A stretch of 64,000 bases of DNA from CAVQEK01 sp963711495 (GTDB taxonomy: Bacteria; Bacteroidota; Bacteroidia; Cytophagales; Cyclobacteriaceae): the NCBI GenBank assembly GCA_963711495.1, contig CAVQEK010000006.1, forward strand, positions 1-64,000, given 5' to 3'. Each line of letters starts with the position of its first letter. Positions within the stretch are counted from its first letter, which is position 1. Below, piece by piece: positions 17,333-26,041 of the stretch. Under the pieces are notes generated by a model. That model did not search any database, had not been told where the DNA came from, and saw only the letters and a program-made list of their open reading frames with translations. The translations under genes and the position numbers were made by a program.

Positions 17333-18439
17333 TCATTGTTGATCCAGCTGATTTAAAGCAAAGGCGTAAGCGCCCAGGGCTATGGCCTTTGATGTACCTA
17401 TCTTGGAAAATCCTATTCCAACCCGGCTCATAGGATCGTATTTCATTTTTTTATCCGATTTGGGTATTGCTATTTCCCGGGTATCACCTTTTAAAAATTG
17501 TTCAAGCTCCTTCTTGTCATCCAGGTAAAATGCTTTTTGTGTAATTCGTGGATATTGAGCACCGGTGTAATTTATAAAATTACTGCGTAATTCGGCCATC
17601 ATAGGAGGCACAATCAGCTCTTTGGCCCCGGCAATGCCTCCACCAATGACCACAATTCCATCAACAATGGTCAGGATATTTCCCAAAGCATCGCCCAAGA
17701 CTTCACCCAATTGACGATATGCCTCGATCGCTGCTTCCTTATTCCCTTCTTGTCGTCCCATGCCAATTTCAAAAATTTCTTTGGGCGTAGGGACTTCTTT
17801 CACCGGTGTACTGGTTAGTTGGGCATATACCCGTTGCGCAGCCCTGATGCTGACGCCCTCCTCAGCATTTGTCTTTATATTTAATTTATTTCTCAATAAC
17901 CAGACTTCAGATCCTGATGAATTGTCACCGGCATAAAGCTTTCCGTTACTGACCAGTCCTCCGCCAAAACCAGTTCCCAGGGTAATGCCAAAAAGATTAT
18001 GATATTGCTTTGGGCTGTCTGCTTCTTTCAGTTGTTGATTGATATATGGTAAAAAGCCAGCTATAGCCTCTCCATAGGCATATAGGTCACCATCATTATT
18101 GATATAAACCGGCAAATTGAATTGATCTTCCAACATCGGTCCCAAGGCTATGCCACCTCTGAAGGCCGGTAAATTCCCCAAGTCTCCAATAATTCCATTG
18201 GGGTAGTCCGCAGGCCCCGGGAAGGCAAAGCTGATGGCATCAGGGGTTTTTTGTAGAGAAGATTTAATTTGAGAAAAACCCTCCATGATGGTATCCAGGC
18301 ATTTCACCAGATTATCGGCATGAGAAGGTAGTGTTATGGATCCGACAATTTCTTCATTGCCTTGAATGGCGTTGAACACAAAATTAGTTCCACCCGCATC
18401 CAGGGTCATTACGATTCGTTTGTCGTTTTTGTAACTCAT
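17333..18439 (-). CDS. ROK-family kinase, 368 aa, without zinc motif
   Basis: This is a second ROK-fold sugar kinase. It has MTLDAGGTNFVFN (about 11-23) as the phosphate loop, INNDGDLYAYGEA (about 113-125) with the catalytic Asp, GITLGTGFGGG (about 151-161) and VVIGGGIAGAKEL near the C terminus. The Cys-rich zinc element of classical ROK proteins is absent; the region reads GSEVWLLRNKLNIK. It is longer than usual because of a C-terminal extension (about 310-368). Its start lies three bases after the stop of the MFS transporter, so the two form an operon in which the imported sugar is probably phosphorylated here. The sugar is not determinable from sequence. Confidence 0.85.
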   Translation of the reverse strand: MSYKNDKRIVMTLDAGGTNFVFNAIQGNEEIVGSITLPSHADNLVKCLDTIMEGFSQIKSSLQKTPDAISFAFPGPADYPNGIIGDLGNLPAFRGGIALGPMLEDQFNLPVYINNDGDLYAYGEAIAGFLPYINQQLKEADSPKQYHNLFGITLGTGFGGGLVSNGKLYAGDNSSGSEVWLLRNKLNIKTNAEEGVSIRAAQRVYAQLTSTPVKEVPTPKEIFEIGMGRQEGNKEAAIEAYRQLGEVLGDALGNILTIVDGIVVIGGGIAGAKELIVPPMMAELRSNFINYTGAQYPRITQKAFYLDDKKELEQFLKGDTREIAIPKSDKKMKYDPMSRVGIGFSKIGTSKAIALGAYAFALNQLDQQ

Positions 18440-18442
18440 AGA

Positions 18443-19612
18443 CTATACATTTGCTGTTTTATGATCATTAATAGCAATCCAGGTAATATAAATCAGACAG
18501 ATCAATGGAATAACGAAACCAGCCATCAGGGAAAACTGATCCGCTAAAATACCAAAAAACAGTGGTACTATAGCCCCGCCTATGATGGCAGTTACCATTA
18601 ATCCTGATATTTCGTTGCTTCTTTCCGGTAATGAATCCACTGTAATAGAAAAAATCAAAGGGAAAATGTTGGCAAAGCCAAGCCCAATGATAAAAATAAA
18701 TACAAACCCGATGAAATTGGTGGGAGCATAGAAAAGTCCCAAAATACCCAAAATCGAAATGATTGAGGTAATAATCAAAAAGCGTTTGGGATGCAGCCAA
18801 TTTAGAATAATGCCACCGAGGAACCGACCAGTCATAAGGGCAAGGAAAAAGAACAAAGTGCCCCATAAACCGAGTTTTTCAATATCGAAATTGAATTTGT
18901 GTTCAAGATAATTGGGGAGCTTGGAACTCATACACACTTCAGCACCCACATATAGAAATATGCCCAGTACCATTAGCGCAACAGTTTTATCGCGCAATAG
19001 CGAGAAACAACTGGAAAATGTGGCCGGTGTGGTAGTCTTTTCCTTTTCTTTTATTTTAGTAAAAAACAGAATTATAAGCGTAATGAATATGATGACTGAA
19101 TAAATGGGAAACAAAACACGCCAGTCCTTGCCATAATAATTAACAGCCATCAGCGGAATTACTGCACCGGATAATGAGCCGATGGCTTTGATGAATTGCC
19201 CGAAAGAAAGATTTCGGGAATATTTTCCTTCTGGAGAAACATCCCTCATGATGGGGTTGCCAGATACCTGTAAAACAGTTGCTCCGGTACCTAGAAGTAA
19301 CAATGCGGCCAGTAAAAGAGCAAACGAAGAATAATTACCCAAAATTGGAAGTACCAGTCCCAGGAATGCACCAAATAGTCCCAATACCAGGAGATGCTTT
19401 TTCCCTTTTCTGTCTTGGTAAAGCCCTAAAGGAACTGAAAGTACGCCGAACATAATGAATCCCATGAAAGTCACCAAACCAGCCAGAAAATTAGAAAGGT
19501 GATATTCATTCTGGAGCTGACTGGTTAGCGGCCCGACGACATCACCAAATCCCATACAAAAAAATGCCAGGAATATAGGCATGGCTTTAAGATTATTCGA
19601 ATTGTTGCTCAT
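18443..19612 (-). CDS. MFS sugar transporter (FucP/GluP-like)
   Basis: This is a 12-helix major facilitator of 389 aa in the inner membrane. The first helices contain FFCMGFGDVVGPLTSQLQ and GFIMFGVLSVPLGLYQDRKGKK, the latter carrying the MFS loop 2-3 motif. The pattern resembles the fucose/glucose-galactose proton symporter group common in Bacteroidota. The gene is immediately followed by a ROK kinase (three-base gap), which supports uptake of a free sugar that is then phosphorylated. A TACTTTTG promoter element lies upstream. Confidence 0.88.
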   Translation of the reverse strand: MSNNSNNLKAMPIFLAFFCMGFGDVVGPLTSQLQNEYHLSNFLAGLVTFMGFIMFGVLSVPLGLYQDRKGKKHLLVLGLFGAFLGLVLPILGNYSSFALLLAALLLLGTGATVLQVSGNPIMRDVSPEGKYSRNLSFGQFIKAIGSLSGAVIPLMAVNYYGKDWRVLFPIYSVIIFITLIILFFTKIKEKEKTTTPATFSSCFSLLRDKTVALMVLGIFLYVGAEVCMSSKLPNYLEHKFNFDIEKLGLWGTLFFFLALMTGRFLGGIILNWLHPKRFLIITSIISILGILGLFYAPTNFIGFVFIFIIGLGFANIFPLIFSITVDSLPERSNEISGLMVTAIIGGAIVPLFFGILADQFSLMAGFVIPLICLIYITWIAINDHKTANV

Positions 19613-19649
19613 TATTCTTTGGGGTTAAAAAAATCCTAAATATCAATAA

Positions 19650-19657
19650 CAAAAGTA
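19650..19657 (-). promoter_or_regulatory. Bacteroidota -7 element for MFS/ROK operon
   Basis: On the minus strand this reads TACTTTTG, a perfect match to the Bacteroidota -7 consensus TAnnTTTG, 38 bases before the MFS start. No clear -33 TTTG is seen at the usual spacing, so this is a candidate only. Confidence 0.4.
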
Positions 19658-19808
19658 CAACCCGCCTTTAAGCTCCTTCTGGTGAAATGAGGGCTATAAT
19701 TTGGGAATTCTTATCGGCCAAAGATAATAAAATGATTATAATGCTCCGACACAAAATGACTTCTTATTTTGCGAAATCGAAGTTTTTTAAGGTGATTTTT
19801 CTGATTTG

Positions 19809-22800
19809 CTATTTTTTCACAATTTTTCTGACTACACTTTTATTTTCCCAACTTATGATCAGATTGTAGACACCAACAGGAAGAGACTCAATATTTAAAG
19901 TGTAATTAAAAGTAGGATTTCCGCTAGTGACTTTTTTAGTAAAAACTCGCGTGCCGAGCAAACTATAAATATCGAGCGAAATATCTCCAATTGGTTGGTC
20001 TGTCAATTTGATTTCAAATTTATTGTTGGTAGGATTTGGGTAGATCCTGATTCCCTGGTCAATATTTTCAACAGGTAAGCCGGTCACTGTTGTTTGTTCC
20101 GATAAAAATCTGCAGTTGTTATCTGCCACCATCACCGTATATTGACCCTGCTGAGTGATATTGAAAATTCTGTCTGTGGCACCGTTGATGGCTTGACCGT
20201 TTAAATACCACTGGTAACTTGGGGCAATAATAGAAGCCGTGAGCTTTTCGCCATCAACATTAATTGATGGTACAGTAAGATCACTTTCGCTGGCTTTTAT
20301 GCTAACAGTCCTGGTAATGGTTTGATCGAATTGTCCATTTTTTACATTAAAGTTAATATCATAATCTCCTTCAAACCGGAATTGGTGTTCAGGATTTTGT
20401 TGGGTAGAACTGTTTTCTGAAGGGAATTGCGGATCGCCAAAATTCCAGCCCCATGACAGTGGTCCACCTGTACTGGTATCGATAAATTTGGTTTCACCAA
20501 GGGCACACGGATATTGGATGTCGAAAGAAGGAAATAAGGCATCCTTGCAATCAATCTCAATCCATCCGGTACTATTCACATCGAGTTGACTATTGTATCC
20601 GCTAAGAAATCCTGTGGCACCTGAAACCGAGACGTTTTTAATATTTAAATAATCAAAACAGAATCGAATATTGCTGTTGTCGGCAAATAGAAAAGCATTT
20701 TGAGCACCATCGGAATTGATTTCGACCAAATTCGAAGAAGTACCTTTGGTCTGAAAATCCTGATTTAAAGTTTGTGTACTTCCGGCTTTTAATATGAGCG
20801 ATGAAACAGAAGTCAATTTGAGACTATCAATGGTATTACTACCATTAAGGGTTAACAGCCCGTTTGCGGAAAGTTTGTCGAATGTATTGTTGCCACTGAT
20901 AACCAGCGAAATATTGTTTGTATTGATGTTATGATACTTCTGATCGCCGCCATTAAAATTGACATTGGCGGGACTGGTAGCATTGTCAAGAGTGAAAATA
21001 CTGCCATCAAATTTGGCTTGTGCGGAGTTATCGATGGTGAAATTGCCGAATCCGGTGACTAAAGAACCAGTCATGTCAATGGTCCTTCCGGCCAGATTGG
21101 ACGAATTGAAGTTATGCATGGTCAGGGATTTGTCCCTGGCTATGAAATTGCTGTTGCCAATAGAGATATCTCCGGCGGATAAATTATTGATGAAATTCCA
21201 GGTGCCATTGTCGGATGCAAAGGTGAGGTTACTGGTTTTAAAAGCATTTTCTCCGGCTTTGATGTAGTTCATTTTTGAGCTGTTTCCTTGAAAAATGAGC
21301 GTGCCGGCATCGAAAATGACATTTTGATTTTCAATATTCAGTAATCCATTGATATTCAGATTATAGGCATTGAGCAAGAAATTGGTAGTTGCGGTAGCAT
21401 AATAATTAATGCTATAACAAGAGGCATCAGCAGTTAAGGTTACCGTACTGTTGGTATTGCCAAATGAATTGTCATCAAAAAACACCGGATTGTTAATTCC
21501 AGGTACTGCATTAATGGCTGTGCCACCACTTTTATTCGACCAGTGGGCACCATCGCTCCAGTTTCCTGAGCCGCCAATCCAGTAAAAAGCACTGAGGTTT
21601 TGTGTCAGAGCGCCATTAGTAATAATGATGGACACTGCCTGCCGCCCATTTTTTAAGGTGCCTTTGTGTTTTATCACCACCCGGTAATTTCCGGGCACTG
21701 GATTTTTAACCATTATTTTTTCAATATTATCGCGAAAATTGTCACCGGTTGTAGCGGCCCGGTCAGGCTTGGAAGGATCCAGAATCCACGGATAATAAAC
21801 CTGCCCGTTGGCATCGTATATGCGCATGTCCAGATCATTTACCAACATAAGGGCTGTGGGGTTTAAACTTACTGCAGGCGGAGTACCCGGAGGATCTATC
21901 CAACAAATGGTAGACATCAAGGGCGCGCTGCCATCTGAGTTGATCGTGTATACGATAGAATCACCCTGATTCAATATTTTTTCATCGATAATATAATTTT
22001 TACCATCTCTTTTTGTGATTACATTGGCGGCTTTGTCGGTAGCAAGCAATCCCCAGCCGTAAGAGTAATCCGGTCCCTCGTTTTGTCCGGTAAAATTGGC
22101 AGTATGAATGATCAGGCCTTTGAGCGTGGAGGATCGCATATAATTTCCTCCGGTATTATTGGCATAGTGCTGCTGAAGCAGAATCAGTGAGCCACTTGTA
22201 GCCGGCGTTGCCATGGAAGTGCCGCTAAGGGTGCCGTATTGGTTGGTGCCTTCGGCAAAAGTGGAAAATATATCCACACCAGGGGCTACGATATCAGGCT
22301 TTACCCGACCATCGTCAGCTGGGCCCCAACTGCTGAATTCGCTCATCACTACATCTTCAGGTTTTGTATACCGGTTTGGTATTTTATTTACAGCGCCTAT
22401 TGCAAGCACATTTTTAGCAATGGCTTCAGGGCCAATACAATCATAAGGTCCGTCTGGTGGTCTGGAACCGTCACCCACATCCGAGCGATCATTTCCTGCT
22501 GCCCTGACATGCAAATAATATGGAGCATTAAAAGCAAATTCATCCAGTCTGCGACTATTATTGGCATCGTAAAAACCGAATCTATAATCTTCAGTATTGC
22601 TGACACTGGGGTCACCTGACCAGAACCAGCCACTTTCATTGGCTTGCCATCCCAATACTAATCCATAAGAATGATTAGAAACCAACAGGGGGTTTTCTTT
22701 CGACAACTCGCCTGCCATTTCCGAATAATCATTCAAAAAATCATACATAAACATAAAGACTTTTGGTGCCATTCCCTTGGCGTTCGGATTGATGCCAGTA

Positions 22801-23318
22801 GCTCCAATCGTCCCCGCTACGTGGGTCGAATGATCGCTGCCAAGTCCCAGTGGCTGATCGGAAATGGATCCCCTTGTTTCTACCCGACCGCTGAATTCAA
22901 TGTGGTTTTCATCAAAATTACCGCCGTCCCATATCCCGACGGTCATGCCTTCGCCCTGCAGATTGAGGGCCAAACTGGATTCGGGTCTCAACAAATCGGT
23001 ATTGATTGTTTTTGAGGCTTCGAGATTATAAAGTTTTCGGTAGATGGGGATCCCGTTCGGAGAAATTTTTTCAAGAACAATAAAACCCCTATTGAATTTT
23101 TGAGTCACGAGAATATGATTTTGTAATGCATAAGTTTCTGCTTGTTGTTTTTCGTTCCAATACTCAATACGGAGTTCGGTAGCTTCTTTTTTAAAATATT
23201 TCACATCGGTGCTTTCCTGCCACTGCTGACCAAAAAGGTTTCCTGCCAGCAGCATCATGGTGCACATAATCAATGAAATATGGTAGTGTTTTCTTCTCAT
23301 CTCCATGCTCAATCTCAT
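19809..23318 (-). CDS. Secreted S8 (subtilisin-like) peptidase with PKD and T9SS sorting domain
   Basis: This is a 1169-residue exported serine protease. It has a signal peptide (about 1-30) and a subtilase domain with catalytic Asp131 (GIWDGG), His166 (SDHSTHVAGT), oxyanion Asn276 (AAGN) and Ser368 (SGTSMATP). Then come a beta-sandwich and a long Asn/Ser/Thr-rich beta-helix-like region beginning FYWIGGSGNWSDGAHW, a PKD-type domain (TSTGGPLSWGWNFGD), and a C-terminal type IX sorting domain (IRIYPNPTNNKFEI to the basic end VVRKIVKK). Its ATG overlaps the TGA of the upstream lipoprotein gene (ATGA), so it is translationally coupled to the susCD operon and likely provides peptides to it. Confidence 0.93.
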   Translation of the reverse strand: MRLSMEMRRKHYHISLIMCTMMLLAGNLFGQQWQESTDVKYFKKEATELRIEYWNEKQQAETYALQNHILVTQKFNRGFIVLEKISPNGIPIYRKLYNLEASKTINTDLLRPESSLALNLQGEGMTVGIWDGGNFDENHIEFSGRVETRGSISDQPLGLGSDHSTHVAGTIGATGINPNAKGMAPKVFMFMYDFLNDYSEMAGELSKENPLLVSNHSYGLVLGWQANESGWFWSGDPSVSNTEDYRFGFYDANNSRRLDEFAFNAPYYLHVRAAGNDRSDVGDGSRPPDGPYDCIGPEAIAKNVLAIGAVNKIPNRYTKPEDVVMSEFSSWGPADDGRVKPDIVAPGVDIFSTFAEGTNQYGTLSGTSMATPATSGSLILLQQHYANNTGGNYMRSSTLKGLIIHTANFTGQNEGPDYSYGWGLLATDKAANVITKRDGKNYIIDEKILNQGDSIVYTINSDGSAPLMSTICWIDPPGTPPAVSLNPTALMLVNDLDMRIYDANGQVYYPWILDPSKPDRAATTGDNFRDNIEKIMVKNPVPGNYRVVIKHKGTLKNGRQAVSIIITNGALTQNLSAFYWIGGSGNWSDGAHWSNKSGGTAINAVPGINNPVFFDDNSFGNTNSTVTLTADASCYSINYYATATTNFLLNAYNLNINGLLNIENQNVIFDAGTLIFQGNSSKMNYIKAGENAFKTSNLTFASDNGTWNFINNLSAGDISIGNSNFIARDKSLTMHNFNSSNLAGRTIDMTGSLVTGFGNFTIDNSAQAKFDGSIFTLDNATSPANVNFNGGDQKYHNINTNNISLVISGNNTFDKLSANGLLTLNGSNTIDSLKLTSVSSLILKAGSTQTLNQDFQTKGTSSNLVEINSDGAQNAFLFADNSNIRFCFDYLNIKNVSVSGATGFLSGYNSQLDVNSTGWIEIDCKDALFPSFDIQYPCALGETKFIDTSTGGPLSWGWNFGDPQFPSENSSTQQNPEHQFRFEGDYDINFNVKNGQFDQTITRTVSIKASESDLTVPSINVDGEKLTASIIAPSYQWYLNGQAINGATDRIFNITQQGQYTVMVADNNCRFLSEQTTVTGLPVENIDQGIRIYPNPTNNKFEIKLTDQPIGDISLDIYSLLGTRVFTKKVTSGNPTFNYTLNIESLPVGVYNLIISWENKSVVRKIVKK

Positions 23319-23821
23319 TTTACCGGCAAAAATACCCGTTCATATGAACCGGGGACTTCTTCAAATACATTGGGATAAATTTCAAATTTAACGGTGTCTT
23401 TCTGCGCGTAAACCAATGAATCATCCGTTAACTTACGCAAAACATAGGGGTTTGCACTTCCAAATATCAACTGTGCATTGGCATTGACGATATCCCAGGT
23501 TGTCCTGGCAATCAAATCCGGATCCTGGTCATTGCATTTTGTGGCGCCCTCCGTTATTTCCAGTACCTTTCCTACATGATAAAAGGAGTAAATGTCATCC
23601 AATTCGCATGGCGCCAGCAGATAGGTCAAATCAACAGGTGTTTGAGCAGGATCGTCAAATACATATGATAATTGAGACAATTTCCAGGATTTGCTGTCTT
23701 CACCGGTTAATTTAAGTGAGTAAGTGGCTGGTTTAACCTCTGTTTTCTCACTGCATTGGTTGAAAGTGCCCAATATTAAAATCAAACCAATACCAACTTT
23801 CCGTGCATATTTATACCACAT
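23315..23821 (-). CDS. Hypothetical lipoprotein in susCD operon, 168 aa
   Basis: This is a probable outer-membrane lipoprotein. It has a signal segment, GIGLILILGTFNQC, with the lipidated Cys about residue 23. The mature part begins with a linker and reads like the lipocalin-type lipoproteins of Bacteroidota (LTGEDSKSWKLSQLSY, then paired Cys at CELDD and KCNDQD and a C-terminal strand VPGSYERVFLPV). I do not recognise a specific family. It overlaps the S8 peptidase start by four bases and begins nine bases after the Calx-beta lipoprotein, placing it in the susC-susD operon. It is probably a surface accessory of the transporter or protease. Confidence 0.8.
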   Translation of the reverse strand: MWYKYARKVGIGLILILGTFNQCSEKTEVKPATYSLKLTGEDSKSWKLSQLSYVFDDPAQTPVDLTYLLAPCELDDIYSFYHVGKVLEITEGATKCNDQDPDLIARTTWDIVNANAQLIFGSANPYVLRKLTDDSLVYAQKDTVKFEIYPNVFEEVPGSYERVFLPVK

Positions 23822-23830
23822 TTATCCCTA

Positions 23831-24664
23831 TTAGTTTTGTATTTTAGTTGCTACTACTTTTCTTACAGTGGTCCCGGCGGCATCAAAGCTATATGAGAAA
23901 GTGAGTGTCTTCACTTCTGCATCGAAAGTGCCTTTACCATCGGAACGCGTGAACCCCGCCTGATTTCCCGTGCCACCCAGATATTGTTCGGGTATGATGA
24001 ATTCCCGGGAACAAAGATCAAGATTGGCATAGGCGTATAGTGTAGAATCCAATCCGGTATAACCGAACATCACGATCCGGTTATTCAGATTGTAGTCTGG
24101 CTTGATATTGACATCATACGTGAATTCTCCGTTATTCTGATCAAATTGCCAGGTACCTTCGAAAAGCTTCAGGTTTACCAGGCAATCATCATCTTTTATG
24201 GTAACAGTATGCGTTTTACCATTTACCCCGTTAACGCCCAGGCCGATCTGCAAGTCATTGTTTACATCGGTAATAATGAACTTTATTGTTTTATCACCGG
24301 CATTTTCACGGTTGTTGATGGGAACAAACTGGATCGTGCCAAAATTTTCACCAACAGGGATCAGAACGCGTTTTTGGTTATTGTTCAACAGCAAATAATC
24401 CTCATTTTCCACGGCCGTTCCCGCCACTTCGTAGTTAACAATGGTGGTATTATTTAAAGCTGGAGAGGCCAGGTGGATTTCCACAGAAATTGGATCATTG
24501 TAATTTGAATTGAACGGATCGGAATAATTTTCAATAACCTGACTGGTGGCTTCGGTAAATCGGACATGATACGGACCTTCGAAAATAATGTCGGTGTTGT
24601 CTTTGCAGGAAAACAGCAAAAGCAACAGGATCATATAATTAAAATTTAATTTGGTTATTGACAT
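23831..24664 (-). CDS. Calx-beta domain lipoprotein in susCD operon
   Basis: This is a 277-residue lipoprotein with the signal MILLLLLFSCKDN and lipid Cys about residue 20. Residues about 30-150 form a Calx-beta-like domain (VNYEVAGTAVENEDYLLL, then TIKFIITDVNNDLQIG and VTIKDDD, the typical calcium-binding end). Residues 155-277 form a beta-rich lipocalin-like domain that starts LFEGTWQFD. It takes the place of the SusE/F-type surface-binding lipoproteins found downstream of susD. The sequence has no carbohydrate-binding signature, and the linked secreted protease suggests a peptide or protein ligand, which is inference. Confidence 0.82.
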   Translation of the reverse strand: MSITKLNFNYMILLLLLFSCKDNTDIIFEGPYHVRFTEATSQVIENYSDPFNSNYNDPISVEIHLASPALNNTTIVNYEVAGTAVENEDYLLLNNNQKRVLIPVGENFGTIQFVPINNRENAGDKTIKFIITDVNNDLQIGLGVNGVNGKTHTVTIKDDDCLVNLKLFEGTWQFDQNNGEFTYDVNIKPDYNLNNRIVMFGYTGLDSTLYAYANLDLCSREFIIPEQYLGGTGNQAGFTRSDGKGTFDAEVKTLTFSYSFDAAGTTVRKVVATKIQN

Positions 24665-24685
24665 TTCTTCTTCATTCTTTTTTTA

Positions 24686-26038
24686 CTAATAACCTGGATT
24701 TTGAGCGTCTTTTAGTGCCGGATTATTTTGAATTTCCCGCAAAGGCACCGGCCACAATAAATCTGTGTCTGACCAGTTGTTGGTAAATGCTTCCATAACC
24801 GCCTGTACTCTGTCCGTTCTTTTCAGATCATACCATCGATGACCCTCGAAAGCCAGTTCCACTCTTCTTTCATCTTCAATCACCTGCAACATTTGTCCTT
24901 TGGAGATACCGGTGACCAGTGCAACACCGGCCCTGGTTCGCACTACATTCACGTCGGCATCGGCACCACTGGGACCACTGATATTGCCTTTTTGGGCCCT
25001 GGCTTCTGCTCTGATGAGATACATTTCCGGTAATCGAAATACAGGCACATTGTCAAACGGCCCGTATCGAACAACCGTCCATCCATTGTCAGAACCCCTG
25101 GAATTATTGCTGTTAAATTCAATCATAATCTGTCGGTCACCACCATTGTTTTTCAATGCTTCAACGATCTCATTGGAAGGGATCAATTCACGACGACCTT
25201 CAAAAAGGTTGTTGATGCTAAAATCTGTGGAGGTTCCCGGATTGTCATTGGCGCTATACACAACTTCCAGGATCGATTCACTGCTGAAATCGGAAATGGC
25301 ATCCTGAAATTGATCTTCCAACGCGTAATGTTTAGTGCCATTTCCATCGATGACATCCGTGGCATATTGAATGGCTTTGTCCCAATCTTCCTGATACAGA
25401 TAGAACCGGGCAAGCGCAGCTTTCACAGCGCCGTTCGTCGCATCGCCTGAGTTAAACGAATCCTCTGGCAATTTATCGAGGGCATAAAGAAGATCTTCCT
25501 CCACAAAACTCAGGGTCTCTTCAAGGCTGGCCCTGGGAATATTGCGATTTTCATCAATGTTTGTCGTGGTGACGATGGGCAAACCACCATAGGTATAAGC
25601 ACCAACAAAATAGGCGTATCCCCTCAGAAAACGTGCTGTTGCCGTGATTTCTTCCACGGAAGCCGGCGAGATATTGTCGAGTTGAGGCAAACCTTCAAGA
25701 ATAAAATTTACCGTGTAGGTTAGACTGTAGATTACACCCCACAATGCATCAGCGGAACCATTGGAGGAAGACAAATCCTTATTGCCAATTTCGAGGTATT
25801 GGGTAAATGTCCCATTAAAGAGCAGGTTATCTGCCATCATGTCGCCCGCCACAATTTTTGGAGCTGCGAGATTAGCCAAACCACGGTAAACGCTGGTAAG
25901 TGCAACACGGGCCGAAGATTCATCTTTTATAACCAGATCATTGGTGATCCTGTCCACGGGTTTAGGATTGAGCAAATCGGTACATGCACTGAATTGAAAA
26001 AGAAATATGATCGATAAGATGTATATTTTTACTTTCAT
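24686..26038 (-). CDS. susD: SusD/RagB outer-membrane lipoprotein
   Basis: This is a SusD-family nutrient-binding lipoprotein of 450 aa that caps the SusC barrel. It has the lipoprotein signal LFQFSACTDLLNPKP (Cys about 19), TPR-like helices including ITATARFLRGYAYFVGAYTYGGLPIV, and the C-terminal family block ELAFEGHRWYDLKRTDRV. It starts three bases after the susC stop, as expected for the obligate pair. The ligand cannot be read from sequence. The linked protease, rather than a glycoside hydrolase, points to peptides or glycoproteins. Confidence 0.96.
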   Translation of the reverse strand: MKVKIYILSIIFLFQFSACTDLLNPKPVDRITNDLVIKDESSARVALTSVYRGLANLAAPKIVAGDMMADNLLFNGTFTQYLEIGNKDLSSSNGSADALWGVIYSLTYTVNFILEGLPQLDNISPASVEEITATARFLRGYAYFVGAYTYGGLPIVTTTNIDENRNIPRASLEETLSFVEEDLLYALDKLPEDSFNSGDATNGAVKAALARFYLYQEDWDKAIQYATDVIDGNGTKHYALEDQFQDAISDFSSESILEVVYSANDNPGTSTDFSINNLFEGRRELIPSNEIVEALKNNGGDRQIMIEFNSNNSRGSDNGWTVVRYGPFDNVPVFRLPEMYLIRAEARAQKGNISGPSGADADVNVVRTRAGVALVTGISKGQMLQVIEDERRVELAFEGHRWYDLKRTDRVQAVMEAFTNNWSDTDLLWPVPLREIQNNPALKDAQNPGY

Positions 26039-26041
26039 AAT

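Noticed and set aside
19687..19869. A 60-codon plus-strand ORF between the MFS gene and the S8 protease end.
   Set aside because: It overlaps the 3' end of the protease on the opposite strand and has no supporting signal.
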